Both the position numbers and the translations under genes were made by a program. The notes below the pieces were generated by a model that saw only the letters and a list, made by a program, of their open reading frames with translations, had not been told where the DNA came from and did not search any database. 64,000 nt of DNA from Branchiostoma floridae (lineage: Eukaryota > Chordata > Leptocardii > Amphioxiformes > Branchiostomatidae). This document shows positions 12,156 to 24,540 of the stretch, piece by piece. The stretch spans positions 608,895 to 672,894 of the forward strand of contig NW_023365714.1 of the NCBI RefSeq assembly GCF_000003815.2, written 5' to 3'. Positions within the stretch are counted from its first letter, which is position 1; every line of letters starts with the position of its first letter.

Positions 12156-14663
12156 GGCAACAGATGAAAGAGGGAGAGCTGCTTTACAAGTTGAGTAAAG
12201 TCTACCTGAAGAGAGGAATCCAGTCAAGAGACGGAGGCGACTTCACCAAGGCTGCAGCACTCTGTAATGCAGCACTGGTAAGGTCAAGGGAAGAAGACAG
12301 AGAAGGTATCACACAAACAATTCAAGACATAACCAGGTCGTTTGTTAAGTACATGTTTAATAGCGACAGAACAATAAATGAAGATGACGTAGTGAAACAC
12401 AAATTGATTTTGGAGGCAAATCGAGATTATGCACAAAAACAGATTAAACGAATTGAAGAAGAGGTTGACCCTTACAGTCTTGATGATGACGACCCGAAGA
12501 TAAGAGAAGTGGAGAAGAAGAGAGCGGAAGCAATCAAAGCATTGTGTGATAGAATTGTTGAGCAACGAAGAACGTTCATAGCCAGCCTTGTAGATGAATG
12601 TATGGAGGTAATGGGTCCCCCTCCCTGTAAGTACGCCATGATAGGCCTGGGTTCACAAGCTACAGGTTTGGTAACTCCCTACTCCGATCTGGAATTCGCC
12701 ATTTTGGTAGAGGAGGAAACAGACGATAATGTCCAGTTTTTCCGTAATCTCACTCATTACCTGCATCTCAAAGTCATCAACCTGGGAGAAACCATTCTCC
12801 CGGCCATGGGGATCACGTCTCTAAATGATTTCTCCTCAGACGATCCAATGGACAGCTGGTTCTACGACTCTGTAACACCGCGCGGGTTTGCGTTCGATGG
12901 AGCCATGCCGCATGCCTGCAAGACTCCACTGGGCAGGGGTAAAACAGCTGAACTTATTCGAACCCCTGGTAGCATGGCTAAAGTTCTTTCAGACGACCTG
13001 ACGCTACACCTAAAAAAAGGCTACCATCTCGCGAGTATCTTGAACAACGTTTCCTTGATTACCGGAGAACAGGACTTAGTTGATGAACATTTGTCTCTAT
13101 GTGAGCAGCAACTTCAGGAAGACTTGAGAAAAGCATCTCGTCTCATAGCGGAGACCATGTTGAAAGACGACAAGCAAATGTTTAGAAGTCAGAATCCGTC
13201 TGGCAAGCTTCTGGACGTAAAGAAAGAAATCTACCGATTTTCTAGCCTTGCAGTGTCTTGTTGGGCACTTCTTTGCGACATTCAGCCAACTACAATCTGG
13301 GAGACAATAGAGAAGATGCACAAGAACGGAGTCATCAGTAGTGAGAACGCGCATCACCTGATGGTGCTGGTCAGTATCTCAGCAGAACTGAGGCTGCGGA
13401 CATACATGAACAACCGTGGGCAGGTGGAGAACATGTCAGCCTTATCGTCAATGTCTGTAGATGTGGATTCAAATTCAAACATTGAGGAGAAAGTACAGAA
13501 AGTGTTTTACTTATCAAAGTCAAAACAGCTGATGAGATACTACAACACAGCAATACCATTAAAGGATGTTATCTCCCACCTTGCTGAGGATCACACACCA
13601 AAAGTGCCGCCGCTTCTCTTTGACAATTCTTTAAGACTACAGGCGGATGTGTACAAAAGTTTGTGTGATTACAAGAAATCCCAAGCATTTGCAGAAATGA
13701 CACTACAGGGTGATCAGTTGAAATATGGTGCCGACACAGCAAACCCTGATATTGCCATGTCAATAATTGCCCATTCACTGAACATGTTGGGTATTGCCTG
13801 GAGAGACTTAGGTGATTACAGGAAGGCCGTTAGCTATCATGAGCAGTCTTTACAAATGAGGCGAAGCATCTATGGTAAGGGTGCTGCACATCATAACATT
13901 TCTAAATCACTCAATGATTTGGGTAACGCTTGGCTGGGACTTAATAACACCAAAAAGGCGGCAATGTGTTATGAAGAGGCACTACAAATAGTGTGGAGTA
14001 CAGGACCACCTTCCGACATTGCTGCGTCACTTGACAACTTGGGTAAGGTCTATAGGGACATCGGAGATTATAGAAAGGCCGTCAGTTATCATGAACATGC
14101 ACTGCAGATGAGACGCGCTATGTATGGTGAGAACACCGCAAACCTTTCTACAAGCTACTCACTTAACAACTTAGGTTGCGCCCTAAGAGATCTAAAGAAG
14201 TACAGAGAGGCCTTCAAGTTCACCGAAGAGTCTTTAAAGATGAAACAAAGTATATATGGCGTAAACACTGTGCATCCAGATATTGTCTCGTCGCTCGAAG
14301 CCTTGGGGGGTGTCTGTGGTGACCTCGGTGATCACAAAAAGGCTATCAGCTATCATGAACAGGCACTACAGATGGTACGGAGTGTCTATGGAGAGGGCAG
14401 TTCAAACCCAGCCATTGCCAGGTCCCTCAACAACTTGGGTTCAGCCTGGGTGAACCTTGGTGATATTAGAAAGGCCATCAGCTATTATGAACAGTCACTG
14501 CAGATGTGGCGGACCATCTATAAACATAACACACCGCATCCTCATATAGCTGCATCACTAACCAACTTGGGTAACACCTGGAGTAACCTTGGTGATCACA
14601 GAAAGGCAGTCAGTTATCATGAACAGTCACTACAGATGTACCGGAGCATCCATGGTGAGGACA
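12156..14663 (+). CDS. NTase-TPR copy B, exon 4: nucleotidyltransferase core and first TPRs
   Basis: The exon begins after CTCAATGCAG with the same phase as copies C and D (G split, then [12 protein letters not shown]). It encodes the third N-terminal repeat ([20 protein letters not shown]) and then a GlnD/DUF294-type nucleotidyltransferase: the GS motif in GLGSQATG (about 12646) and the acidic D-x-E pair in [26 protein letters not shown] and ITGEQDLV follow. A helical domain with [16 protein letters not shown] and [11 protein letters not shown] resembles DUF294_C of GlnD-like enzymes. About seven TPR units precede the gap at 14664. Family knowledge: such enzymes transfer nucleotidyl groups; the substrate here is unknown. 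The frame is open throughout. Confidence 0.85.
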
Positions 14664-14946
14664 NNNNNNNNNNNNNNNNNNNNNNNNNNNNNNNNNNNNN
14701 NNNNNNNNNNNNNNNNNNNNNNNNNNNNNNNNNNNNNNNNNNNNNNNNNNNNNNNNNNNNNNNNNNNNNNNNNNNNNNNNNNNNNNNNNNNNNNNNNNNN
14801 NNNNNNNNNNNNNNNNNNNNNNNNNNNNNNNNNNNNNNNNNNNNNNNNNNNNNNNNNNNNNNNNNNNNNNNNNNNNNNNNNNNNNNNNNNNNNNNNNNNN
14901 NNNNNNNNNNNNNNNNNNNNNNNNNNNNNNNNNNNNNNNNNNNNNN
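14664..14946. other. Assembly gap (283 N) in the TPR array
   Basis: N run inside the copy B TPR exon. The sequence to its left is TPR and to its right is not, so one edge of an insertion lies in the gap. Near-identical 126-bp units probably caused the assembly failure. Confidence 0.95.
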
Positions 14947-15105
14947 TGGGTCACTAGCAACCAAAAGCCAGGCTGTGGTGGGCTGTGATGACAATTACAT
15001 ACATTATCCATATATGGAAAACCCAGTTCCCCTGGCTTGTGGCCATTCTCCATCAAGCTAATAGTTGGCCGGCGGATGTTGGGCGGGCTGCTATAAGCGA
15101 GATTT
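14947..15105. mobile_element. Non-TPR insert of unknown type in copy B array
   Basis: About 160 bp without TPR similarity, containing stops in the TPR frame, separate the gap from a TPR unit that resumes mid-repeat at 15106 (LGDHRKVISYCEQ). The junction TTTAATCAG just before it could be a splice acceptor, which would make this the end of an intron or of an inserted element. Confidence 0.4.
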
Positions 15106-15765
15106 AATCAGGCTAGGTGATCACAGAAAGGTCATCAGCTATTGTGAACAGTCCCTGAAAATACAACGCTGTATCCTCGGTAAAACCATTGCACACCCCG
15201 ATATTGCTAAATTACTTCACATGTTGGGTACCGCCTGTTTGTATCTTGGTGATTACAGAAAAGCCATTAGTTACCATGAAGATGCAATATCAATGCAACG
15301 GGGTATCTATGGTGAGAACATCACAAGTCGAGAGATTGCTTCGTCCCTTTCGTACATGGGTACCTCCTGGTTGACACTTGGTGAACACAGAAAGGCCGTA
15401 AGCTACTGCGAGCAGTCATTAGATATGCATCGAAGTATATATGGTCAGAAAACTGCACATCCAGAGATTGCCTCGTCCCTCAACAACTTGGGCAACGCCT
15501 GGTTGGCCCTTAAAGTTTACAGAAAGGCCGTGGACTACCATCAGCAGGCACTTCAGATGTGGCAAACTATCTATGGTGATGACACTGCACATCCTCATAT
15601 TTCGATGTCACTTCTCAACTTGGGTGCCTCCTGGAGTTTTCTTGATGACCACAGAAAGGCCATCAGCTTTTATGAACAAATTCTACAGATGAAGCGGAGT
15701 AGCCATTTTGACATTGCCCTAGCACTTGGCAACATGGGTAACTCCTGGAGTCACCTTGGTGATGA
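15106..15765 (+). CDS. NTase-TPR copy B, TPR array middle part
   Basis: About five TPR units of 42 residues in one open frame (LGDHRKVISYCEQ to SWSHLGDD). The frame is cut in the middle of a unit by the LTR element beginning at 15766. Removing the element and one copy of the ATGA target duplication joins this exactly in phase to 18348, giving HLGDD followed by NKAISCYEQ. The insertion is therefore into a formerly continuous exon. Upstream continuity to 14663 is hidden by the gap. Confidence 0.8.
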
Positions 15766-16146
15766 TGTAATGAAGGAAGTCGGGACTGGTGTCGTAGAGA
15801 ATGATCACAGACGGACAAGAGGATCTGCCGTGGCCGAGAAACGATCTTTATTCTGTACTGTCACATCATGACTGTCTCTGTGTCTCCTCTGTCTGAACTG
15901 ACCCTGATCCCTGGTGTTCCTTCTTTTTATCTCCTAGCTGGGTGCTGACGTAAACAAAACAAATTCTTCCCACATGTACTTGACAGGTCATTAATTAACT
16001 GTGTTCGCCCCTTTGTTCTTCCTTATCTGATCTACTGGTCAGCTAAAATACAAGATGTTTATCAGTGATTATCAGAATCTGTGGATTTCTAAGAACCCAC
16101 CCAAGAACCATTGTAAATAGATGTTGTCAATATGGGCTCTATTACA
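15766..16146 (+). repeat. 5' long terminal repeat
   Basis: 381 bp bounded by the 6-bp inverted ends TGTAAT and ATTACA. The stretch 15886-16146 is repeated at 18083-18343. Confidence 0.85.
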
Positions 16147-17906
16147 TCCCCCTGCTTTGAACCAAATGCGTCCCCGCATTTTACAACATCAACAGCAACT
16201 CTGACAGAACAAAAACAGTAACAAGTCAGTTTACATCAGTGACATATTGATTGATATATGACAAACAGATCTGAGTGGAGAAACACTAGCTTCCCAGTAT
16301 CAGGTTTAAATCACAATGTGAAAGACATATACTATGAAATCTGTATCGAAAATCTCGTCAATGGATCAAGAGTTCAGTTATCAAGTCATTGCTACAATGT
16401 CCGTTTTCAGGTCGCAATCTGCGTGATCCTGGGGTCACCATCACTCAGGTCGTCGTTGTTGTTGTTCTAGGGTCTGCTCCGCTCAGGTGCACCAGTTGTC
16501 TCTCTGTTCTCCTCTTGCTTCCTTGTCCTCACGGCGGCTGTGTCCTGTCCTTGCCCAATTGGCTGCCGGTGTGGCTTGTCGGGATCAGGTCACAGGCCCG
16601 TTGAGTCCTTGGTCCTTCGTTGGTGGGGTGCCCTTTGTGGCGTCTCCTCCACCGTGTCTGGACCATTTACACCCTCCATAAGTGACTCTCGCTCCGCCAC
16701 CGTCTGGGTAAACTTATCTCCTGCAAGGTAGAGCATCGTACAACCTGGCCACACCGTCTTGCTACCTCCGCTAGACCCTACGCTAATTTCAGATGTTCAT
16801 CTCTAGTCTATCACTAGCATAAGCTAAGCTTCTAGGGGTAGGATTTAACTGACTTTGCTATCAGCTGAGCCTTCATGATGTCCAAACATTCCCGCTAACC
16901 GGCAACATTTGCCCGAATGTCTGGCTTTCCACGGCCATCAATCCGGCAGTCAGCTCCATTCCCACTGGCTTACGGACCCAAGGACTCTCACAAACATTCT
17001 TCACTTCAATGATAACTGTCGTCTGTCTTTCCATGACTAAACTACTTGACTGAGAAACAACAAACTGCTTTTACCCTGCCCATCCCTCCAAAAATCTATC
17101 ATGTGTTTGCCATCAGGACATAGTTCAAGCTAGGTCTCACTAGGCACGCTCAATACCTACCCCACCCCGGGAGTCTGCGGAGTTCCCCTACCCCCTGCTC
17201 AACCGTGGCTGTCGGTAGAGCTCCTGTCGACCTATCCTAACTGGAGTCCCTCTCAAAAACTTGCAAGTATCATTGTCTACAACTAGTACAGGGCTAACAT
17301 ACACGTACACAGCAGAACAGAATTATCTGACCTTAGTAACTTTTCCGTCCACCACTCAAACAAATAACAAGGAAAACTACCCTCTAATAGATATGTTTCT
17401 GATTTGCTTTGTTTCTCAGACTAATTCCGAACCACGGAGAGAATTTCCTAAAGCCAAATTCAAAATCACACAAGTTCACTTGGGACATTCAGATCATTCC
17501 AGGAAAAGTCTATTAAACTCCACTGTACTCAGCTAGCTAACATTGCGGGATCGACAGTCACTTCACGGCTTTTTCTTACATCATGTTACCACACTAACTA
17601 AACAACCTGTATTTTGAGAACCTATTTTTTGCTGTCTAACGAGGACTACGGTATACCTTGTGTTGCCCCTACATAACCTACAAAGTTTACACTACAATCT
17701 ACAGATTTACGCTACACAGAATCAGACAAGGTGGCCAGGTCACAATGCTCAAAACCATGCAAGGGTGCACTCTCACCGGACTGATACTGGTTATGGTCAT
17801 CTTCTGTGGGCTTGGAGTCGTCAGGTTGTTCATGCTGGGCTGTGCCACGTTGCGCTCTGGAGTGGTCGTCTCTTGCGGTCTTGCAGCCGGCATCCGAGGT
17901 TTGGTC

Positions 17907-18082
17907 NNNNNNNNNNNNNNNNNNNNNNNNNNNNNNNNNNNNNNNNNNNNNNNNNNNNNNNNNNNNNNNNNNNNNNNNNNNNNNNNNNNNNNNNNNNNNN
18001 NNNNNNNNNNNNNNNNNNNNNNNNNNNNNNNNNNNNNNNNNNNNNNNNNNNNNNNNNNNNNNNNNNNNNNNNNNNNNNNNNN
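17907..18082. other. Assembly gap (176 N) in LTR element
   Basis: N run that hides the end of the interior and about 120 bp of the 3' LTR. By LTR length the 3' LTR should begin near 17963. Confidence 0.95.
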
Positions 18083-18343
18083 CCTCTGTCTGAACTGACC
18101 CTGATCCCTGGTGTTCCTTCTTTTATTCTCCTAGCTGGGTGCTGACGTAAACAAAACAAATTCTTCCCACATGTACTTGACAGGTCATTAATTAACTGTG
18201 TTCGCCCCTTTGTTCTTCCTTATCTCATCTACTGGTCAGCTAAAATACAAGATGTTTATCAGTGATTATCAGAATCTGTGGATTTCTAAGAACCCACCCA
18301 AGAACCATTGTAAATAGATGTTGTCAATATGGGCTCTATTACA
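18083..18343 (+). repeat. 3' long terminal repeat (visible part)
   Basis: Nearly identical to 15886-16146. Visible differences are one G/C change and a small TTTTTAT/TTTTATT difference. It ends ATTACA and is followed by the ATGA duplication. Confidence 0.85.
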
Positions 18344-18347
18344 ATGA

Positions 18348-19830
18348 CAATAAAGCCATCAGCTGTTATGAACAGAGGCTACAGATAATGCGTAGTCTTC
18401 ATGGAGAAAACACGGCACGTCCTGACATCGCCAGTCTACTTCACACACTTGGTGTCACATGGAGGAAGCTTGGTGAGCGCAGAAAGGCCGCCAGCTATCT
18501 TGAACAGTCATTAAAGATGAATCGTACACTTTATGGTGAGAGCGCTGCACGCCCTGACATTGCCAAATCACTTAACACCTTGGGTAACATTTGGAGTGAT
18601 CTTGGTGATCACAGAAAGGCCATCAGCTGTTGTGAACAGATGATACAGATGATGCGTAGTCTTTGTGGAGAAAACACGGCACATCCTGACATTGTCGAGT
18701 TACTGGACAAACTTGGTGCCTACTGGAGGGAGCTCGGTGATCACAGAAAAGCCCTCAGCTACTTTGAACAGTCACTAGATATGAAGCAGAGTATCCATGG
18801 TAAGGACACTGCGCATCCTGATATTGCCGATTCACTGAACAACTTGGGTGCCACATGGAGGAACCTAGGTGATCACAGAAAATCCATTGGTTATTACGAT
18901 CAGTCCCTCCAAATGGATAAGCGCATCTATGGGAATAACACTGCACATCATAACATTGCTGAGTCACTACATGATTTGGGCATCACCTGGGGCATGGATG
19001 GTGATCACAGAAAGGCCATCAACTACTATGAACAGGCACTACAGATGAAGCGGAGCATCCATGGTGAAAACACTGCACATCCTCACATCGCCCTGACAAT
19101 CAACAACCTAGGTATCACCTGGGGTAACCTAGGCGATCACAAGAAGGCTGTCAGCTATCACGAACAGACACTTCACATGCGACAGAGTTTCTATGGCGAG
19201 GGTGCTGAACATCCCGACATTGCCAAGTCGCTAAACAATTTGGGTTGCGTCTGGAGTGACCTTGGCGACCACAAAAAGGCGCTTAGCTATCACGAGCAGT
19301 CTCTACAGATGAGGCGGAGTATCTATGGTGAGAACACTGCACACCGCCTCATCGCCGGCTCACTTGACAATCTAGGTCTCACCTGGAAGGAGCTTGGTGA
19401 TTGCAGAAAGGCCATCCGCTATCACGAACAGGCACTGCAGATGAAACAAAGTATCTGTGGTGAAGGCAACTCACATTTGGACATGGCAGCTTCGCTTGTC
19501 CCGTTAGGCAACGCTTGGAGTGCCATCGGTGATCACAGGAAAGCTACTAGCTACTACGAACAGTCACTGCAGATGATGCGGGTTCTTTATGGCGAGGGCA
19601 CCGCTCATCCTGTTATTGCTAAGTTACTTTGTAACTTGGGAGACGCCTGGAGTAACCTTGGAGATGACGAAAAGGCTGAGAGTTATTTTGATCAGGCCAC
19701 ACAGATGAATCAGCTGATTCAAGGAACGCACCCAGAAAATGTCGCGACTTCTGCCTACTCTATAGAAATATTAGATGATCACCAATCGTACGTTACCCAG
19801 CAGTCGACGTCAAACAGCAATGAATGCTAG
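18348..19830 (+). CDS. NTase-TPR copy B, C-terminal TPR array
   Basis: The frame resumes after the LTR element with NKAISCYEQRLQIMRSLHG. It runs through about ten TPR units and ends at the stop at 19828-19830 with a non-TPR tail (IEILDDHQSYVTQQSTSNSNEC). With the parts upstream, copy B has at least 22 TPR units, the largest array in the window. In-frame ATGs at 18262 and just after belong to the LTR and are not native starts. If transcribed today, the LTR would add stops, so the current allele probably makes a truncated protein. Confidence 0.85.
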
Positions 19831-21452
19831 CTTGACTAAAGACGTCGTGCAACATTCTGTTTGAAGCTTTATTACCATTGTGGGAGAGGTTCAACATGTC
19901 CACAACTGGCGCCAGTAATAGGGCCTTCACACTGAAACCGAATTAGCTCGAATCAATCAGAACCAGCCGGAATGAAGTATTTGCAAAATTCATGCCACAT
20001 TCGGGTGGGAATTCCAAATGGACCTTATATCTCCTTCACACGAGAAGGAATGAGCCAAAATATCAGAGTCGGAATGAAAATTCTTTTCTATTCCTGGGAA
20101 TTCGTAGTGCATTCTAGAAATTCTCACTGCATTCCAGATATTCTTTTGGCCACATTCTGGCAGGATTCGAAGTGGCTTGCCGTTTCGGTTTTCCATCGAA
20201 TGAGATAAGAATGTTTCGAATAATGTTGGGATGCCGTAGAATGCGGTCATACTGCAGTTAGAATAGATAAAATTTACTTTTGGTTTGCCGTTCGATATTT
20301 CTCCACTTCAAATGCACCTCGAAAGATTTTAGCATATCAAAAAGTTTCGGGCCAGCCAAAAGAACGGGTACAAATATCTAGAATGCAGTGAGAGTACGCT
20401 ACGAATTCGCTATGAATTCCCAGGAATAGAAAAGAATTTTCATTCTGACGGCATTCCGGCTCATTCTTGCTCTCGTGTGAAGGGGCCTTAAGCTGGGACC
20501 AATTATCTACTCTCCAAGCAGAGGTTAGGCTTGCTACACTGCCTTGGTTTAATACTGCCTAGCGCACCTAGTGAAACAGTAAGCAACTGCGTAGGCATCA
20601 ATGAAAAAGGTATGAAGGAAATTTTAATTCCTGAGTAAGAGGGTATGAGACACCTTAGCTCACGTCCTATGGACTGTATTGTGCTTCGTTTGGAAGATTG
20701 GTCAGAACATGTTATTGGTTATTATAAAATGGATATTATATGGTTCATCGTTATCGGCATCGCTGCTTTCCAGCAGACGCCAGCCGCCGTTGCTTTACTT
20801 TGTAATTAAAGACCAACCCCGTACTATAAAACCACCCAATAAATTCGGCTAACGTAAACTCTACTAGAGCTCTCAGTCTTCTGTTGACTGTGGTGGAGTT
20901 CACATCGGGGAAGGCTGGCTGAGACTGCTGACCAACACAAGTTTATTTTCCATTCAATTTTGATATTAGCATACTACATAAGGTATTGAAGTATGATTAT
21001 ACATAAAGCTTTACCTAACCCAGAAAATAAAGCAATGAAAATGCTGGCTTGTCTTACTCTGGTACTCTGAGATATAACTGACAGTTACAATTGTACAGTC
21101 TACATAGCCCCTGTTGGTACACTTGCAAATAGACACCACATAATTAGCCATATTAGACACATAAATATCAGAGCTAATTCAGTTATAAGGAAGATTTTCA
21201 AGTTGCAATTATGTGTTGTAGATACAAAAAGACATTTTGATACAAAGTTGGCAAAGCAGAGTTGAAAGTTTCAATTTGAACACAAGGTTGGTTTCCCAAT
21301 ATTTGAAAGTCACTGTTATTAGGACCTCGATTATGTAACTTTGTTACAAATATCTGGATCATTCTGCAGGGTTTGATAGTGTTTCCTTGAAAACCAGTAG
21401 AGAAAAATATTTGAATTTTTGACCAGTATTTTATGCTAATCTGTCCCTGCCT
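19831..21452. other. Intergenic, foldback element and unassigned sequence
   Basis: No gene seen. Contains the foldback element at 19919-20489. The stretch 20680-20940 (AT-rich, then AATTAAAG and TATAAAACC) has the composition of an LTR or promoter, but no partner repeat was found. Confidence 0.5.
19919..20489. mobile_element. Foldback element, ends GGGCCTTCACAC
   Basis: Outer ends GGGCCTTCACAC and GTGTGAAGGGGCC are inverted. A much longer inner inverted match pairs 20030-20160 with 20345-20480, both including GAATGAAAATTCTTTTCTAT. No ORF of transposase type is present, so it is non-autonomous. Confidence 0.7.
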
Positions 21453-21637
21453 TTGTTTCCAGCGTGTAGACAGTCTGGGATGTTTATTAGTTTATGTATT
21501 TATAGGGGTCAATTCACCCCTCTAGCTGCTGGGATGGTCACAGTAGGGAGTATTTCCTTAGTGCTTTTCCCAGGGCACACCTGCATGGTCTTTAAGGAAG
21601 TCATACTAGTACTTATACACAATAGTTTTCGCTTTAG

Positions 21638-21685
<48 letters not shown>

Positions 21686-21742
21686 GTGTGTGTGTGTATG
21701 TGTATGTGTGTGTGAGTGTGTGTGTGTTTCTGTACTGTGTGT
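21638..21742 (+). repeat. (TG)n microsatellite
   Basis: About 100 bp of TG repeats with TATG interruptions. Confidence 0.95.
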
Positions 21743-23747
21743 GTTGTAATATAATATGTAACACCTAATAGTCCATGTAATTTGTACATATTAGTAAGAC
21801 CAATTCTGTACATGTCAGTCCATGGATTGTAATGGGCTTTAATTTGACGCATGTGACGTAGTCAGGAATGACCATTATTGTAGTAAATATAGTCATTCGA
21901 CTCACACGTTTGAATCTGTACATGCTTTGGATTTTCTTCATTAACATGGATTAAGCATCTTTCATTGTATGTGATGGGTGACAATATGCATTCTAGTATG
22001 GCCAGTTCCGCGCCAATTAATTGTTACAAAAGTAAACATGGTTCATTATATTAACAGTAAGCTTATCTGCACAGTGGCTTTCATACAATGACAAATACCG
22101 CTCTGTATATTTTCTGATCATTAGTTATTATGTAATCAATAGTAAACATCAGTCACATTATGTGATTTCACATGGCAAGGACCCAAACGCCATCCTACCA
22201 GTCTTAAGGGACTTAGTTAATCAGTAATATAATCACCATATTCTCAGTTTATATCTTTGAATCTTCATTTGTTGTTTTTGCTTCAGTGCTTTGCCTACTT
22301 GTTATTTTGTTATCTTGTTTTGTAATCTTGTATTTATCTATCCATGTATTTGTATTCTTTTGCGGTGGCGGCATGAATATAAGTCACGACTTGAGTGTGC
22401 AGTCACCATGTCTTGTAAATATATGTTGCAATAAAAATAAAAAAGGACCCAAATACCCAAGGAAGTGACTCTGTTCATGTGTTTTATCCTTATCACAGTA
22501 CACAGCGATGGTCGGGTAATTATTCTATTTCCGTTTAGTTTAGAGTATCTTTTCCTGGGGGAAATGGTTAGATATAAAAACATAACAGATCTAGTTGTCG
22601 CGATAATCACTACAAAAATCACCATATCTAGTGCATCCGGAAATCACTCCATGTTCTATCAGTAAGTATCTGGGTACTAATTACAGTTCCGAGTATGATT
22701 TGCAGGAATACATATTAAGCTACACGGAGGTTATGGTAAAAACAAATACTCTGGATTGCTACATTCTTCAAAGTAGCAACACATGTACAAAGTACACATT
22801 AAAATAGACATTATCTTAACTATCATTCACTTATACTTATAAGTCGTGTTCTGTGTCGAAATAGCTGTGAACTTTCAAAAGACTTCATGCATGATTTCAA
22901 TGTACGTAAAACTAAAAATGATTTGTCATACAACTGGCAATAGATTTATTTATTTCACCAAAGCAAAATTACATGTGCAGGAAGTGCCTTCCAGGCTTCC
23001 TGAATTGGGTAAATTTGTTACAGACGGCAAATTACAAACAAACATACAATACAAATCATTATACAGACGTTCAATAATCAACAGTAAAAAAACAGCAGGA
23101 GGGTCAGCAAGCCTAACCTACAATGTGTCATTATACAGTCTTACTGCTACGTGCACGAACGGCCTTCTTAGCCGTTCGGTTTTGGCCTTTGGTACTAGCA
23201 TCTTTCGAGAGAGAAAAAAGTACTCTCTGCTGTAGTGATGTTTCCTTCAGACTTTCAGGAATATCAACTTGTGTCATCGTTTGGAATGATGTGTTTTAAG
23301 TGTCCTGTGATGTGAACCAGAGAATACTACATTTTCATTCTGTATCAGAATTGAATTTCAGATGATCATTTCAAGCCAAAAGCTGCAGCTATAGAAGCAG
23401 AAGTTAATATATTGTTTTCATGTCTGATGAATGGTTTCAAATGAACCCCCTTGTATATTACATAAGTGTACTATTCTCACACTGTTTACTACACTGCAAA
23501 GCCTCTGCTCCATGCGCCAATGCTGTGCTGCATGTTTCCTATATCGTTTTTTTTTGCGCGACTAAAGATGATAAAACATATACACAATGTATATACGTCC
23601 TGCAGAAAACTACTTCTAACTATAACTGCATACAACTGTATTTTCATACCAAGCAGTCTGTTGTGTGCACCACTAGCTTTCTTCCCTGGGACACGCATGG
23701 GTAATGAGCACCACACATACCACCAGTTTTAGTTTTGCCATCTTTAC
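21743..23747. other. Intergenic, no gene recognised
   Basis: AT-rich, with short ORFs that lack family features. 22400-22450 ends in AATAAAAATAAAAAAGG like a retroposon tail. 22940-22990 starts TTTATTTATTTCACC like a reversed tail. Confidence 0.5.
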
Positions 23748-24264
23748 GTATACACACCCTCACACTCAGGGTTCACCCCTGACAATTCAGCCAGGGTATT
23801 TGGGTATTTGGGGCGTGGCTTCTAGCCAACTGGCTTTTTGTTGTCGAAAGCTCGGAAAGGCGCCATATAAGGTGACTCCTTAATATTCAAGAGCAAGATA
23901 ACAGTACCGGCGTAACGTTCTTTCAGCGTCCAGACGTCTTTATCAGGTACCAAATTTAACATTTGTCGGTTCTGTGGGTATAGGGTAACCACGGCATCAC
24001 CGTATACATGTACCGACCTAGCATACGAAAAAAAAAACATTACCATCACGCAAAGATAAACAGATATTTGTACACGCCGCGCCGTACGCTGTTTGTTCGA
24101 AACTTGCAATCCAGGTCGCTGATTGGCCCCCCGACAAATCAGGCAAGCTCATTAATATTCATAAGCAGGGCGCCCCAAATACCCAAATACCCTGGCTGAA
24201 TTGTCAGGGGTGATATCGTTAGGCTTTGCCGCGATGTCAACCCTGAGTGTGAGGGTGCGTATAC
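23748..24264. mobile_element. 517-bp foldback/MITE with long inverted ends
   Basis: The left arm (GTATACACACCCTCACACTC, through CACCCCTGACAATTCAGCC and the doubled GGGTATTTGGGTATTTGG) returns inverted at 24168-24264. The right arm has about 25 extra bases between AACCCTGAGTG and the rest. Both outer ends are GTATAC. There is no transposase frame inside. Confidence 0.8.
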
Positions 24265-24430
24265 ACTACTTATAACACAAGGCACCAGGAGGCGCGTTTG
24301 ACAGCCACGATACGACATACGTCATCTACAAGGAAATGTGGCTTGGAGGTCAGATGTATGATGGGTGAGTTTTCATGTTCATTGGTGATTTTAGCAGATC
24401 GAAATGCCATAGATACAAACTCAACATCTC

Positions 24431-24540
24431 CTCGTTATAGACTTGATGACCTTAATGATCACAGAAAGGCCGTCAGCTGGTGCAAAAACAGCCCCGTCAG
24501 ATGATGTGTCGAGTGCGTGGTGAGAACACTACAAGTGCGC
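24431..24540 (+). pseudogene. Relic of one TPR unit
   Basis: The translation LDDLNDHRKAVSWCKNSPVR, followed by a stop and then GVRTLQ-like sequence, matches one family TPR unit ([13 protein letters not shown]). It is isolated, has no flanking units and lies at the upstream edge of the LRR1 block, so it marks an old lost family copy. Confidence 0.6.

Larger units (their letters stand above)
15762..18347 (+). mobile_element. Young non-autonomous LTR retrotransposon with 4-bp target duplication
   Basis: Direct repeats flank the element. The 5' LTR is 15766-16146 (381 bp), starting TGTAAT and ending ATTACA. The 3' LTR ends at 18343, with its first part hidden in the gap 17907-18082. The visible 261 bp of the two LTRs differ at only about three positions. 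ATGA flanks both sides (15762-15765, 18344-18347). The 1.8-kb interior has no gag, protease or RT frame, so it is a TRIM/LARD-like derivative. No typical TGG primer-binding site follows the 5' LTR. Orientation is uncertain. It interrupts the copy B TPR exon. Confidence 0.88.

Noticed and set aside
16258-17536. Several ORFs of 60-90 residues inside the LTR element
   Set aside because: No gag, protease, integrase or RT motif; overlapping frames of similar length suggest chance.
20680-20940. Possible solo LTR
   Set aside because: Promoter-like composition only; no second copy, TG/CA ends or target duplication could be confirmed by eye.
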